Shown piece by piece: positions 17,757 to 26,461 of a stretch of DNA of 64,000 bases. Both the position numbers and the translations under genes were made by a program. Each line of letters begins with the position of its first letter. Position 1 is the first letter of the stretch. Location: NCBI GenBank assembly GCA_965262595.1, contig OZ253548.1:744001-808000 (forward strand). The letters are read 5' to 3'. Under the pieces are notes generated by a model, which saw only the letters and a list, made by a program, of their open reading frames with translations, was not told the origin of the DNA and did not search any database. The DNA is from CATQHB01 sp965262595 (lineage in GTDB: Bacteria > Chloroflexota > Dehalococcoidia > Lucifugimonadales > UBA3495).

Positions 17757-18653
17757 ATGCTGATTGAAACCGGATTACCCAACCTGCTGCACCGGGGCAA
17801 GGTGCGAGATACCTACTCAATTGCGGACGACTTGCTGCTGATGGTAGCCACCGACCGCATCTCCGCCTTTGACGTAGTGCTGCCCACCGGCATTCCCAAT
17901 AAGGGCCTGGTGCTTAATCGGATTTCCAGTTTTTGGTTCAACAAGACCGAGCACCTGATCCCCAACCACCTGGTCGTGTTGGCCGATGCGGAAGGCGCGG
18001 CGGATCTTCTGAGCCAGAACCCAACTCTGGCGGGCGTATCGCCGGAACTGGCCAGCCAGGCCATGATCGTCAAGCGGGCGGAAAGGCTCGACCTGGAGTG
18101 CATCGTCAGGGGTTACATCACCGGTTCAGCCTGGGCCGAATACCGGCGGCAGGGCACCGTTTCCGGACAGCCGATGCCCGATGGATTGGTAGAAGGAATG
18201 AAGTTCCCCGAACCTCTCTTCACACCTACCACCAAGGCGGAAGAAGGGCACGACCAAAATATGTCCCCCCAGGAAGTCGAAGACCTGGTCGGGGCGGAAA
18301 TGGCGCAGAAGCTGGAGGAAGCCAGCAAGGCGGTCTACGAGTTTGCGCATGATTACTCGCAGGAGCGGGGAATAATTCTGGCGGACACCAAGATGGAGTT
18401 TGGGTTGCTCAACGGGCAACTGATTCTAATTGATGAATTGCTGACCCCGGATTCCAGCCGCTTTTGGGATATGGAGGGCTATGCCCCCGGCAAGTCCCAG
18501 CCCAACTACGACAAACAATTCGTCCGCGACTGGCTCCTGGACCAGGGTTGGAATCAGGAACCACCGGCTCCGGAACTGCCGGAGGATGTTGTTTCCAAGA
18601 CTACTGAACGGTACACTGAGGCCTATCGCCGTTTAACCGGCGTGGAGCTTTAG
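17757..18653 (+). CDS. purC: SAICAR synthetase
   Basis: Joins CAIR and aspartate using ATP. 298 residues, the longer bacterial/yeast-like form. N-terminal HRGKVRDTYSI is the nucleotide loop, followed by MVATDRISAFDVVLP. The signature LECIVRGYITGSAW is near residue 120, and LADTKMEFGL and LIDELLTPDSSRFW near 210-240. It lies between purB and a DUF3105 gene on the same strand. Confidence 0.96.
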   Translation: MLIETGLPNLLHRGKVRDTYSIADDLLLMVATDRISAFDVVLPTGIPNKGLVLNRISSFWFNKTEHLIPNHLVVLADAEGAADLLSQNPTLAGVSPELASQAMIVKRAERLDLECIVRGYITGSAWAEYRRQGTVSGQPMPDGLVEGMKFPEPLFTPTTKAEEGHDQNMSPQEVEDLVGAEMAQKLEEASKAVYEFAHDYSQERGIILADTKMEFGLLNGQLILIDELLTPDSSRFWDMEGYAPGKSQPNYDKQFVRDWLLDQGWNQEPPAPELPEDVVSKTTERYTEAYRRLTGVEL

Positions 18654-18748
18654 TTGCCCAGCGGAAACTTATTACAATATATTTGGAAACATTTGACAGG
18701 CCGTTAACCCCGGGAAAAACGGCATAAACGCGACAGGAGGTAACGGAA

Positions 18749-19426
18749 TTGCCCCCATCTAGGCACCGTCGGCGCAGGTCCCCAAACCGGGGACGATCGG
18801 CGGATATGGCGATTACTCAGCCCAGAAGAAAAACCAACTATTGGTATGTTATTGCGTCAGCCATAATTGCCTTGCTGGTAATTGGCGGTTTCTCCGTGGG
18901 AGCCGTTATTGGACTCCTCCCGGGAGGTAGCGCCGGAGAGGCAGGCAGCAGCAATCAATACGTCGAGGGCATTGGTGAGCAGCACCCCATAATGCCAAGC
19001 CGCGAACACCTGCCGGAAGGACAAAGTGTAGTTTACAGCACCTCTCCACCCACCTCGGGCGACCATTGGGATTGGTGGGCGCGCTGTGGTTTCTACGAAG
19101 ACGGCCTGCCCGACGAGCGCATTGTTCACAACCTGGAGCATGGCAACATTGTAGTCAGCTACAATTTGGCTTCTAATGAAGAAGTGGGTCGGCTAAGGGA
19201 AGTAATGGACAACCTTGCCCTGGCCCCGGCCTGGGCGGTAACTCGCTTCTACGACAAAATACCCGAAGGCACCGTGGCCCTGTCCGCTTGGGGTGTCCTG
19301 GACACGTTGCAAGGGGTGCAAAACGACCGGATTGAGTCTTTTTTCCAGGCCTATTCCGGTACCTTGGGGCCGGAGTTCCCCAACGGAGCTCCCTGCTTTA
19401 GCAGCGGAGTCGTGGACACGCCTTAA
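18749..19426 (+). CDS. DUF3105 membrane-anchored protein
   Basis: A 225-residue protein with a basic N-terminus, one transmembrane segment at about residues 33-57 (YWYVIASAIIALLVIGG), then an outside DUF3105 domain. Conserved marks are YSTSPPTSGDHWDWWA, VHNLEHGNIVVSY and a Cys near the end (GAPCF). The family has no assigned function; the conserved His residues hint at metal binding. The TTG start follows a perfect AGGAGGT. It is probably co-transcribed with purC. Confidence 0.85.
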   Translation: MPPSRHRRRRSPNRGRSADMAITQPRRKTNYWYVIASAIIALLVIGGFSVGAVIGLLPGGSAGEAGSSNQYVEGIGEQHPIMPSREHLPEGQSVVYSTSPPTSGDHWDWWARCGFYEDGLPDERIVHNLEHGNIVVSYNLASNEEVGRLREVMDNLALAPAWAVTRFYDKIPEGTVALSAWGVLDTLQGVQNDRIESFFQAYSGTLGPEFPNGAPCFSSGVVDTP

Positions 19427-19583
19427 ACACTGCCGGCTCTTTCGCAATTGGGGGCGGGCTGCTGGCGGATTAATTCCAGCCGCTCCCACCACCGAAGGAT
19501 CGGGCAATGGGGGCCCGGCGTTAGGATAATCGTTCCTTGATTCAGTCGAGCTTCAAAACCGAGCGAGGCAGGATTCGCAGAAT

Positions 19584-19859
19584 TTGAACAACTTATACCT
19601 AGCCAGGATTTACGTGACGCTGAAGCCTGCGGTAAACGACCCCCAGGGAATCACCGTCCTCGGCGGCCTGAAAAACCTGGGGTTTGATTCGGTAAACGAC
19701 GTGCGCTTAGGCAAGTACCTGGAAATACGGCTGGTTGAAGCGGAACGTTCTGATGCGGAATCCAAAGTAACCGAAATGTGCCAAAACCTGCTGGCCAACC
19801 CGGTAATTGAAGACTTCCGGTTTGAACTGGTGGAGGTGGACAACCCTCGGGCCGACTAA
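19584..19859 (+). CDS. purS: FGAM synthase subunit PurS
   Basis: The small subunit of the three-part formylglycinamidine ribonucleotide synthase (PurS, PurQ, PurL). 91 residues: YLARIYVTLKPAVNDPQG at the start, LKNLGFDSVNDVRLGKYLEI in the middle and LLANPVIEDFRFELVEV at the end. The start is TTG. In most genomes purQ and purL follow; here the next gene is an unrelated propeller protein and neither is in the window. Confidence 0.93.
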   Translation: MNNLYLARIYVTLKPAVNDPQGITVLGGLKNLGFDSVNDVRLGKYLEIRLVEAERSDAESKVTEMCQNLLANPVIEDFRFELVEVDNPRAD

Positions 19860-20066
19860 AGGCTCTCTGACTTACGCTTTTTAACTCAAGGACGATGCCG
19901 CAGGTCCCGGATTATGTCGTTCACGCACCCCGGCCATGCTGCATTCGGCGTTCTACATTTTCCCTACAAGTTGACAAGCCCCGCCCTTTTTGTTGCAATG
20001 GCCCCAGCCTAACTTCCCCGACCGGTCACACAAACTCCGTACCAGTTCAGAAAAGGAGATGATATC

Positions 20067-21062
20067 GTGACTTCTAACAACCATAACACCTATGCCTACG
20101 TCGGCGCCGAGAGCAGCGGCCTTTACCGTCTGTCCCCGGGTTCCGACCACTGGGAAGAATTGACCAATGGATTGCCGGAAAACCCAATAGTCCCGGGCGT
20201 TGCGATTCATCCCAGCAATCCGGAAATTATCTACGCCGGAACTCAGGACGGCCCATACCGCAGCGCCGACCGGGGAGACCATTGGGAACGTCTGGATTAC
20301 CCAAAGCTGGCTCCACCGGTCTGGACTTTCCTGTTCCGGCCCCGCGACCCCAACGTAATGTACGCGGGTACCGCTCCGGGAGAGTTATACCGCAGTACAA
20401 ACGGCGGAGATTCGTGGGAAAAACTGAACTTCCCTCTCGGGTCTAACGAGGTAAGCATGGCCTTTCCCACGCGGGTCATCGGCCTGACCGCCGACCCCAG
20501 CTTTCCCGACGAGATGTATGCCGCTCTGGAGGTAGCCGGAGTACTACGCTCCTTGGACGGCGGCGATACTTGGGACGAGATTACCGGCTCCCTGGCCCCC
20601 AGCGAGGACACTCTGGATTTGCATGGGGTCCAGTGTACTGCCGCATCGCCGCACACCGTATTTATCACCACCCGGGTGGGTCCTTTCATTGGGCCGGACC
20701 GGGGGAGCGAGTGGCTACCGATTAACTTCGGTCAGTTCTCCGAGATCACCTATACTCGCGACCTGTACGCCGCGCCCCACGATCCCAATATGTTGTACGT
20801 TTCCATTGGGGCCGCGGCCCGCAGCAAGCAGGGGGCGCTCTTCCGCAGTCGAGACCTGTTCAAGACTTTTGAGCGGGTTGACCGCAACATAACGCCTCAC
20901 AGCACGATGATGGCCGTCAGGGTGAATCCAAGGGCGCCGGAGCACGTTTTCTGCGTTGCAAGGGACGGGGAGGCCTTCGGTTCGTTGGATGATGGAGCAA
21001 CCTGGACCAGCTACCAATTGCCGGAAAAGGCCCGGGAAATCCGGGGCCTGGCCGTGGGTTAA
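20067..21062 (+). CDS. BNR/YCF48-like beta-propeller protein
   Basis: A 331-residue protein built from repeated blades with Asp-box motifs: RSADRGDHWERL, RSTNGGDSWEKL, RSLDGGDTWDEI and GSLDDGATWTSY. Such sialidase-like or VPS10-like propellers bind sugars or proteins; here no catalytic residues of sialidases are evident. There is no signal peptide, so it may be cytoplasmic. The GTG start follows AAAGGAGATGATATC. It belongs to a large WD40/YVTN-like family common in Chloroflexota and related soil/marine bacteria. Confidence 0.85.
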   Translation: MTSNNHNTYAYVGAESSGLYRLSPGSDHWEELTNGLPENPIVPGVAIHPSNPEIIYAGTQDGPYRSADRGDHWERLDYPKLAPPVWTFLFRPRDPNVMYAGTAPGELYRSTNGGDSWEKLNFPLGSNEVSMAFPTRVIGLTADPSFPDEMYAALEVAGVLRSLDGGDTWDEITGSLAPSEDTLDLHGVQCTAASPHTVFITTRVGPFIGPDRGSEWLPINFGQFSEITYTRDLYAAPHDPNMLYVSIGAAARSKQGALFRSRDLFKTFERVDRNITPHSTMMAVRVNPRAPEHVFCVARDGEAFGSLDDGATWTSYQLPEKAREIRGLAVG

Positions 21063-21103
21063 TCCGGTCAGCTAATCCGGTTGCCACCCCCTTGACCAAG
21101 TAA

Positions 21104-21135
21104 AGGGGCGGTAGTTTATGTAAACTATCGCCCCT
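21104..21135. terminator. Strong hairpin between convergent genes, bidirectional terminator
   Basis: AGGGGCGGTAGTTTA pairs with TAAACTATCGCCCCT over 15 bp with one G-T pair and a 2-nt loop. It is flanked by AA on one side and CTTCTGTT on the other. It sits between the ends of the propeller gene (plus) and the thioredoxin-like gene (minus). Confidence 0.75.
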
Positions 21136-21197
21136 CTTCTGTTCCCCAGGAAAGTTGGTAGTTCGTTTGTGTTGGCTGAGTGATTGGAAGCCGGAGT

Positions 21198-21785
21198 TTA
21201 GCCGCCTACATTGCCCTTTAGCCGCTCGATTATTTCCTCAACGGAAGCCTGCTGCCAAGCCTCGGCTCGAGCTGCGGTGCGAGTGCGGCGTTCCCGGCCA
21301 AAATCCTGGTCGTTGATGTCCGGATTTTCCGCCCTAATGGCCGCCTCAATTGCCAACATCTCCTGGTCGGCCACGTCGGGTCGCTCAATCCAGTGGCAGA
21401 TGTAGCGATGGTCGGAAGTATAGAAGACCGCAGTCGGAATAGACATCCATTCTCCGTTCTTCAGGAATTCATTCATTATGTCATGGTGCTCGTCGCGGGG
21501 GAAAATGCGCATATCCCACCCGGCGGCTTCGGCCATCCGGGCCAGCACCGGCATACCGCGTACCACATCGCCGCACCAATCTTCGCCTAACACCAGCATT
21601 TTGGTTGGACCGTCCGGATTGGAGGCCAGCTCTTTAAGGGCTTCAGCGTTTTCCGGAGTTACCTTGAAGTTGTCATAGAAGTTTTGAAACCGTTCCTTGT
21701 TCACCTTTATCTGATCGAAGTAGTCGGAATAACTTATCCCTTCACTGAACCGCTGTGGGGTTACTGCACTGGTCTCGCTCGCCAT
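21198..21785 (-). CDS. Thioredoxin family protein (single-Cys WCGD type)
   Basis: A 195-residue thioredoxin-fold protein. The active-site region is LVLGEDWCGDVVRGMP with W70-C71-G72-D73, so only the first redox Cys is present. A cis-Pro occurs in SIPTAVFY near residue 117. The C-terminal 50 residues are charged and helical. AGGAGGAGCAAT precedes the ATG. The family (Thioredoxin_9-like) is of unknown substrate; a one-Cys site fits peroxidase-like, mixed-disulphide or reductase-dependent chemistry. The candidate selenocysteine glutaredoxin lies 95 nt upstream on the same strand. Confidence 0.85.
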   Translation of the reverse strand: MASETSAVTPQRFSEGISYSDYFDQIKVNKERFQNFYDNFKVTPENAEALKELASNPDGPTKMLVLGEDWCGDVVRGMPVLARMAEAAGWDMRIFPRDEHHDIMNEFLKNGEWMSIPTAVFYTSDHRYICHWIERPDVADQEMLAIEAAIRAENPDINDQDFGRERRTRTAARAEAWQQASVEEIIERLKGNVGG

Positions 21786-21879
21786 ATTGCTCCTCCTGAC
21801 TGAGTAAATTTCACCAGAGAATGTACGATTTCACCGATGGAAGTCATCGGGACGGGCCAACCGGCCGTCAGCCTATTTC

Positions 21880-22095
21880 TCAACCGTGGTGGCCCTCGAA
21901 ACCAATTTCCACCCTACCGTCCGGGTAAACAATTATCGGAACCGAATCGCCATAAAGCAGGGCCTCGTCCAGGGTGTCCTGACTCTGGTCAACCCGTCGT
22001 TCATCATACTTGATACCTTGCCGACGCCACGCGTCGCGCAACCGGTCGGAGGCCGGTCACACAGTGAGGGTGTAAACCACCGGAATTTCTGCCAT
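21880..22095 (-). CDS. Candidate selenocysteine-containing glutaredoxin-like protein (in-frame UGA)
   Basis: An uninterrupted reading of 71 codons if the UGA at 22059-22057 is read as residue 13. The product starts MAEIPVVYTLTV, then U13-P-A-S, then DRLRDAWRRQGIKYDE, and ends with SVPIIVYPDGRVEIGFEG. This is the glutaredoxin/NrdH plan: beta strand, redox motif, helix, then a Val-Pro cis-proline strand. The UGA stands exactly at the redox Cys. AGGAGG with 7-nt spacing precedes the ATG. A SECIS-like hairpin follows the UGA. If the UGA were a true stop, only 12 residues would be made and the well-conserved downstream frame would be unexplained. A recent Cys-to-stop mutation is the main alternative. 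Confidence 0.72.
22018..22041 (-). promoter_or_regulatory. Candidate bacterial SECIS hairpin
   Basis: On the minus strand TTGC(G)CGACGC pairs with GCGTCGGCAA: 10 bp with one bulged G and the apical loop GTG. The loop begins 27 nt after the UGA and starts with G. Bacterial SECIS models ask for an apical loop roughly 16-37 nt downstream with a G in its first two positions, so it fits. No folding energy was computed. Confidence 0.6.
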
Positions 22096-22554
22096 TACGC
22101 CGCCTCCTATCCATCGTGAAGTGCTGCCGGAACTATTCTACAACTCCTGGAACTAACTGTCATCTACGGCATCCACTCCGGGCGTTCGAACCGACATTTC
22201 CGTCGCCTCTATGGGCAATTCCTTTCGGAAACCGCGAGTTAAAAGAGACTTGACCAAGATTTACGGCAGTGGGGATTTTGCCTCAGGACTCTTCTCTAAT
22301 CGAGGGAAATCCGCTCATGGGGAGCCCAAGCTCAGGATTAGCGAACACAAGCGCCGTTCCTTCGACAAGCTCAGGTGAGCTACAACCCACCTGAACCAGG
22401 ACCTTGGAAGGATCCTGCCGCTACCATGCCCAGCTTGTCTTGAAGGTTAGCCCCGGATATAATAGCTTTGATTCGTCGGAAGAACGGGCCATGCCGGTGG
22501 GTTCTTGCCCTCGCCCGGACCAGGACGATCAACGCTTTGGGTTAAGGAGGAATT
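22096..22554. other. Intergenic stretch with dispersed repeat and promoter
   Basis: No gene is seen. AAGCTCAGG occurs twice (22328-22336 and 22367-22375), the second within CCTTCGACAAGCTCAGG (22359-22375), a very common dispersed intergenic bacterial motif. A promoter for the monooxygenase gene lies near the right end. Confidence 0.5.
22435..22463 (+). promoter_or_regulatory. Sigma-70-type promoter
   Basis: TTGTCT at 22435-22440 and a perfect TATAAT at 22458-22463 with a 17-nt spacer, upstream of the antibiotic-biosynthesis-monooxygenase-like gene. Confidence 0.6.
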
Positions 22555-22884
22555 ATGATTGCCCTGATTGTTACGGTAAACATCAAGCCCGGTTTCAAAG
22601 ACCAGTTTATGGCTTCGATGATGGGAGATGCCCGCGGTTCCAATAACGACGAACCGGGCTGCCTGCGCTTTGATGTGTTGCAGGACAACGAGGACGAAAA
22701 CCGCATACACCTGTATGAGGTTTACCAGGACGATGCGGCGGTGGATGCTCACCGTGCCGCTCCCCACTATACCAAGTGGCGGGAAGAGGTAAAGGATTGG
22801 TTCGCCTCTGAGAATGTGCGAAGACTTGCGACTCCGGTATATCCGGCGCCGGACAAGTGGCAGAAGCGTCCTCCGGCGGACTAA
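22555..22884 (+). CDS. Antibiotic biosynthesis monooxygenase (ABM) domain protein
   Basis: A 109-residue dimeric ferredoxin-like fold protein of the ABM/YgiN type. Members are cofactor-free quinol monooxygenases or related small oxidoreductases. Marks are the first strand ALIVTVNIKPGFKDQF, the central EPGCLRFDVLQD, the YEVYQDDAAVDAHRAAPHY block and the end KWREEVKDWF. AAGGAGGAATT precedes the ATG. It is a single gene with its own promoter. The substrate is unknown. Confidence 0.88.
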   Translation: MIALIVTVNIKPGFKDQFMASMMGDARGSNNDEPGCLRFDVLQDNEDENRIHLYEVYQDDAAVDAHRAAPHYTKWREEVKDWFASENVRRLATPVYPAPDKWQKRPPAD

Positions 22885-23003
22885 CCTGCCGGTAGAGATC
22901 CGCACCGGCCATACCCTAGTCATCAGGAGCCTGGAATCTGAGCAAATCAGGACAAGAAACAGTCCTGCGGATTCCTCGCTCCTGTTTTGGATTCAGACCT
23001 GCG

Positions 23004-24344
23004 CTAAACGTTGCGGGCCAACGTCCGGTTGAAGGCTTCCAAGAAGCTGGCGACTTCCCGGGAAGTGATGGCGGTGGACAAAGACCCAACCAGGTTTGAA
23101 GCGGTCAGGATTCCATCGTTAAGCAACCCCAGAAACATCCGGTCGCGCAGTTCCGCATTGCCGGCAGCAATATCCCGGTAATTTGATACCGGTCGGTCAG
23201 TAAAATGAATGCCGAACAACGACCCCAGCCCGGTAACCTGTACCGGGACTTCCAGCTCGGCGCAAATGCCTCTGATTCCCTGTCTTAGTTCCTCGGTCAA
23301 TTCGGCCAAGTCCCGGTAAACCTCCGGCGTTAGCTGCTCTAAAGTGGTTAGCCCGGCCAACATGGTAAGGGGGTTGGCATTAAAAGTACCGGCGTGGGAC
23401 ACCGTCGGTCCCTTCCCGCCTGAAGGGTCATACAGCTCCATAATATCTCGACGGCCGCCAAAAGCCCCGACCGCCAAGCCTCCGCCAATGATCTTTCCCA
23501 AAGCGGTCAGGTCAGGAGTCACGCCATAATATTCCTGGGCGCCGCCCAAAGCCACCCGGTAACTTATAACCTCGTCAAAGATAAGGACTATGTTATTGGC
23601 GAGAGTAAAGTCTCGCAGCATGGTCAGGTATTCGGCATCTGCCGGAACCATTCCAACCGACCCCAGCACCGGCTCCACAATGACCGCCGCCAGTTCGTCC
23701 GCATGGTCTTCGAGAATTTTAAGCGCCCCTTCCACGTCGTTGAAGGGAATAACGGTAACCTGTTCGGGAACACCTTCAGCCAGGCCTTCGCTGGCCGGAA
23801 CCGAAATCGGCCGACTGGGATCGCCGGCCCGGGCTGGGTCAACTCGAACGCTTACCGTAACCGCGTCGTGAGTTCCATGGTAGCCGCCCTCAACCTTGGC
23901 AAAGCGATTCTTCCCGGTAAAGGCGCGGGCGGCGCGGATGGTGTTGAGCGTTGCCTCGGTGCCGGAGTTAGTAAAGCGTACCAAGTCAAAGGAGGGTATT
24001 CGCTGACAAAGCAATCTCGCCAGGTCAATTTGGTGTTCGTTTGGAGCGTTGTAGGCCAGGCCACGCTCCAACTGGCCTCGAACGGCCGCCATGACCGGAG
24101 CCGAGCCATGACCCAAAATCATGGTGGTCATAGTATTGATGAAGTCCAGCCGCTCTACGCCGTCAGCGTCCACTACCCGGCAGCCATTGGCTGAGGATAT
24201 AAAAATGGGGTAGGGATTCCAGAATATGGAGTTGCGGCTGTCCCCACCGGGCAGGTAATTCCGGGCTTCCTCCCATTGGGCGCGAGACCTGGGGGTAAGC
24301 TCCAGGTAACGGGCAAGTTCCCGGTCGATTGCAGCCACTGACAT
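23004..24344 (-). CDS. Class III aminotransferase (glutamate-1-semialdehyde aminomutase-like)
   Basis: A 446-residue PLP enzyme of the class III/HemL type. RFTNSGTEATLNTIRAAR near residue 122 is the phosphate-binding block, then KVEGGYHGTHD. IFDEVISYRV near 255 has the Asp holding the pyridine N, and ALGKIIGGGLAVG near 283 holds the Schiff-base Lys. SHAGTFNANP follows. It could be true HemL or one of the many HemL-like transaminases; with no heme genes nearby I prefer the latter. GGAGG lies only 1 nt from the ATG, and the GTG two codons later (24338) has better spacing. Confidence 0.87.
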   Translation of the reverse strand: MSVAAIDRELARYLELTPRSRAQWEEARNYLPGGDSRNSIFWNPYPIFISSANGCRVVDADGVERLDFINTMTTMILGHGSAPVMAAVRGQLERGLAYNAPNEHQIDLARLLCQRIPSFDLVRFTNSGTEATLNTIRAARAFTGKNRFAKVEGGYHGTHDAVTVSVRVDPARAGDPSRPISVPASEGLAEGVPEQVTVIPFNDVEGALKILEDHADELAAVIVEPVLGSVGMVPADAEYLTMLRDFTLANNIVLIFDEVISYRVALGGAQEYYGVTPDLTALGKIIGGGLAVGAFGGRRDIMELYDPSGGKGPTVSHAGTFNANPLTMLAGLTTLEQLTPEVYRDLAELTEELRQGIRGICAELEVPVQVTGLGSLFGIHFTDRPVSNYRDIAAGNAELRDRMFLGLLNDGILTASNLVGSLSTAITSREVASFLEAFNRTLARNV

Positions 24345-24393
24345 ACCTCCGGGCCTAAGGCTGGCCGGTTCCGGAGCGCACCCCGGCCGGCCG

Positions 24394-25680
24394 CTATGCC
24401 GATTGGGTGGCGGGTTGGGCAGCCGGGCGATAAAAGTAGATGCCGCGCAGGGGGCTGATACCCAAGCTTATCGCTATGGCAATCATAAATAGCAGCCCGC
24501 CTGCGGACATTATCAGCGGCGCATTGAGAAACGCCACGTCAACCAATCCGGCATTGGCCGCATTGGCCAGCGCCATACTGCCACCAACGTGGAATGAATA
24601 GACGCCGGAAACCCGGCCCCGAACCGAGTCATCCACTATTGACTGGATAATCGTATGGCTGATGGTCATAAAGCCGCCCTGGTTCATCCCCATTACCACC
24701 GTTGCAGCCAGGGACAACAACGGATCCGACGACACCGCCAGGATCATAGGGCCAACACCACTGGTAAAACCAAAAATCAGGAAGAGCTTTCCTCTGGTCT
24801 TCTCACTCCGAATCCCGGCCAGGAAAACCGCCGTAATCAAGGCGCCAATACCTACGCCCATTATCAGGAACCCGGCTCCTTCGTCTCCGGCGCCCAGCTT
24901 CGCCTCGGAAATAACCGGCAGCAGCGCCTCATAAGACATGGTGAAGGCACAGTGGGCCAGCACGATAAGCATCATCGCCAGTACTTTGGGCCGGGAATAT
25001 ACGTAGGTGAAACCGGCCACCAAGTTGCCGAAGAAGCCGCGGCGGGCGTCTATCTGGCCGGAAGAGCGGGTAGTAATTCGGGCAATTTGAACCAGTCCGA
25101 TGGAATAGAGGAGGACGCAGCCCCAGAATACCGGCTCAATACCAAAATATAGCGCTACAAGCCATGCCAGCAGGCCGCCGATAAAACGGGACCCCTGTTG
25201 AGTCGCCTCATTAAGGGCGATGGCGTTGGGCAATACTTCCCGGGGAACCAGGTTGGGAACCAGGGATTGCGTGGTGGTCATCTGGGCCGAGCGCAAGGTG
25301 CCGTTCAGAAGCGACAGAGCCACCAGCACCCAAATATTCACCAGCCCCAGCATCACCAGCAGCGCCAGCAACACGTTGTGGGCCAGATTAAGGGTGTAAG
25401 TCCATTGCAGGACGGTTTGTCGGTCAAAGCGGTCAGCCAGGAAGCCGGTTATTACAGTGGAAAACACCCGGGGAATCATTGCGGCGAAGGTTACCACACC
25501 AACCCAGACGTACAAGTCGGTGTACTCATTTGCAAGTACGGCCCGGGAAACAATCAGGGCCCATGCCGCGGAGCCGGCGCACAGGTTGGCAATCCAGAGG
25601 GTCAAGTAGTCCCGGTGTTCCAGGGCCTGAAGGAAGCGGTTGAAGGGTGTGGCCAGCATTTCGCCGACGCCGTTAGCCAC
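24394..25680 (-). CDS. MFS transporter
   Basis: A 428-residue inner-membrane protein with about twelve hydrophobic segments in two halves. Between segments 2 and 3 is GFLADRFDRQTV, the usual MFS loop. The first half has LFGLVNIW-like helices and the second starts near residue 220 (FFGNLVAGFTYVYSRPKVLA). It resembles the enterobactin-exporter/MFS_3 type. I chose the GTG at 25680 because GGGAGGT precedes it with good spacing. The substrate is unknown; it is next to the HemL-like gene on the same strand. Confidence 0.88.
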   Translation of the reverse strand: MANGVGEMLATPFNRFLQALEHRDYLTLWIANLCAGSAAWALIVSRAVLANEYTDLYVWVGVVTFAAMIPRVFSTVITGFLADRFDRQTVLQWTYTLNLAHNVLLALLVMLGLVNIWVLVALSLLNGTLRSAQMTTTQSLVPNLVPREVLPNAIALNEATQQGSRFIGGLLAWLVALYFGIEPVFWGCVLLYSIGLVQIARITTRSSGQIDARRGFFGNLVAGFTYVYSRPKVLAMMLIVLAHCAFTMSYEALLPVISEAKLGAGDEGAGFLIMGVGIGALITAVFLAGIRSEKTRGKLFLIFGFTSGVGPMILAVSSDPLLSLAATVVMGMNQGGFMTISHTIIQSIVDDSVRGRVSGVYSFHVGGSMALANAANAGLVDVAFLNAPLIMSAGGLLFMIAIAISLGISPLRGIYFYRPAAQPATQSA

Positions 25681-26170
25681 GGTTGACCTCCCCAAGACGC
25701 GGGGAATTGATGGTTGGAGTAAAGAAGGCAACCCGGAGGCCGTTTTGCAAGGTCGTCAAGCGACGAACAATTTCGATCCCGATCATAAGCACACCTGCTT
25801 GCAACTGGCCAGACGGAGAACAGTGTAAGCCACTGCCCTATACCAGAGCTGGGCTGGAATTATGTAATCTGACCCAGTGGGCAGGATTATATACCTGTCG
25901 GAATATTTAGGAAAGCACGGTTGCGGACGAACCGAGGTCTGGCAATGGCCCGGCGTCAAGGATTAAGCCCGCTTCCGCCGATTTTGGCCGGCTGCCGGTT
26001 CCTGTCCCGGCGCATCCTGAAATTTTCGAAGGACGGACCTATTTTTCTGCGACAATTAGGCGCCCTTACCCGCGAACTGCCCCCTTCGCCCCGTACCCCG
26101 CAACTTACGCCGGAAACTTGATCCTTCCTGCACCAGATCGGTAATGCGGCTGATACCGGTTAAACTCGGG
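25681..26170. other. Intergenic stretch between MFS gene and minE
   Basis: No supported gene. Several small open frames lack ribosome sites. I see no clear repeat or RNA structure. Confidence 0.4.
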
Positions 26171-26461
26171 TCAGCGGGCGGCCACCCAGCGGGGTACTTC
26201 CTTGATCCGAACGTTGGAAACGAGGAACAAGGATTGGTTGAGACGACGAATTTCAAACTCCTGGAAACCGTCCCCCACTTCCAGATGGTGGGAAATAGCC
26301 GCCAGGACATCCCGTCTCAGGGCGTCCATCGTGTCCGGCGCCAGGTCAAACCGGTCTCGCATAATTGCCGCTTGCAGCCGCTCCCGGGCGATGTTCTTGG
26401 TGTAATCCGGGTTATCGCGAACCTGCTTTCGGCTTTTTGTACGACGCAGCAAACTAAGCAT
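26171..26461 (-). CDS. minE: Cell division topological specificity factor MinE
   Basis: A 96-residue protein that stimulates the MinD ATPase and drives Min ring movement. N-terminal LSLLRRTKSRKQ, then the MinD-binding stretch AIMRDRF. The C-terminal topological domain shows LRRDVLAAISHHL and later FEIRRLNQSLFLVSNVRI. Its start overlaps the end of minD by 8 nt, so it is translationally coupled. MinE in Chloroflexota is often divergent, but the order minC-minD-minE supports the call. Confidence 0.92.
   Translation of the reverse strand: MLSLLRRTKSRKQVRDNPDYTKNIARERLQAAIMRDRFDLAPDTMDALRRDVLAAISHHLEVGDGFQEFEIRRLNQSLFLVSNVRIKEVPRWVAAR

Noticed and set aside
22543..22554. The TTG/GTG start upstream of the monooxygenase
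   Set aside because: The ATG at 22555 has a perfect AAGGAGG and the family start.
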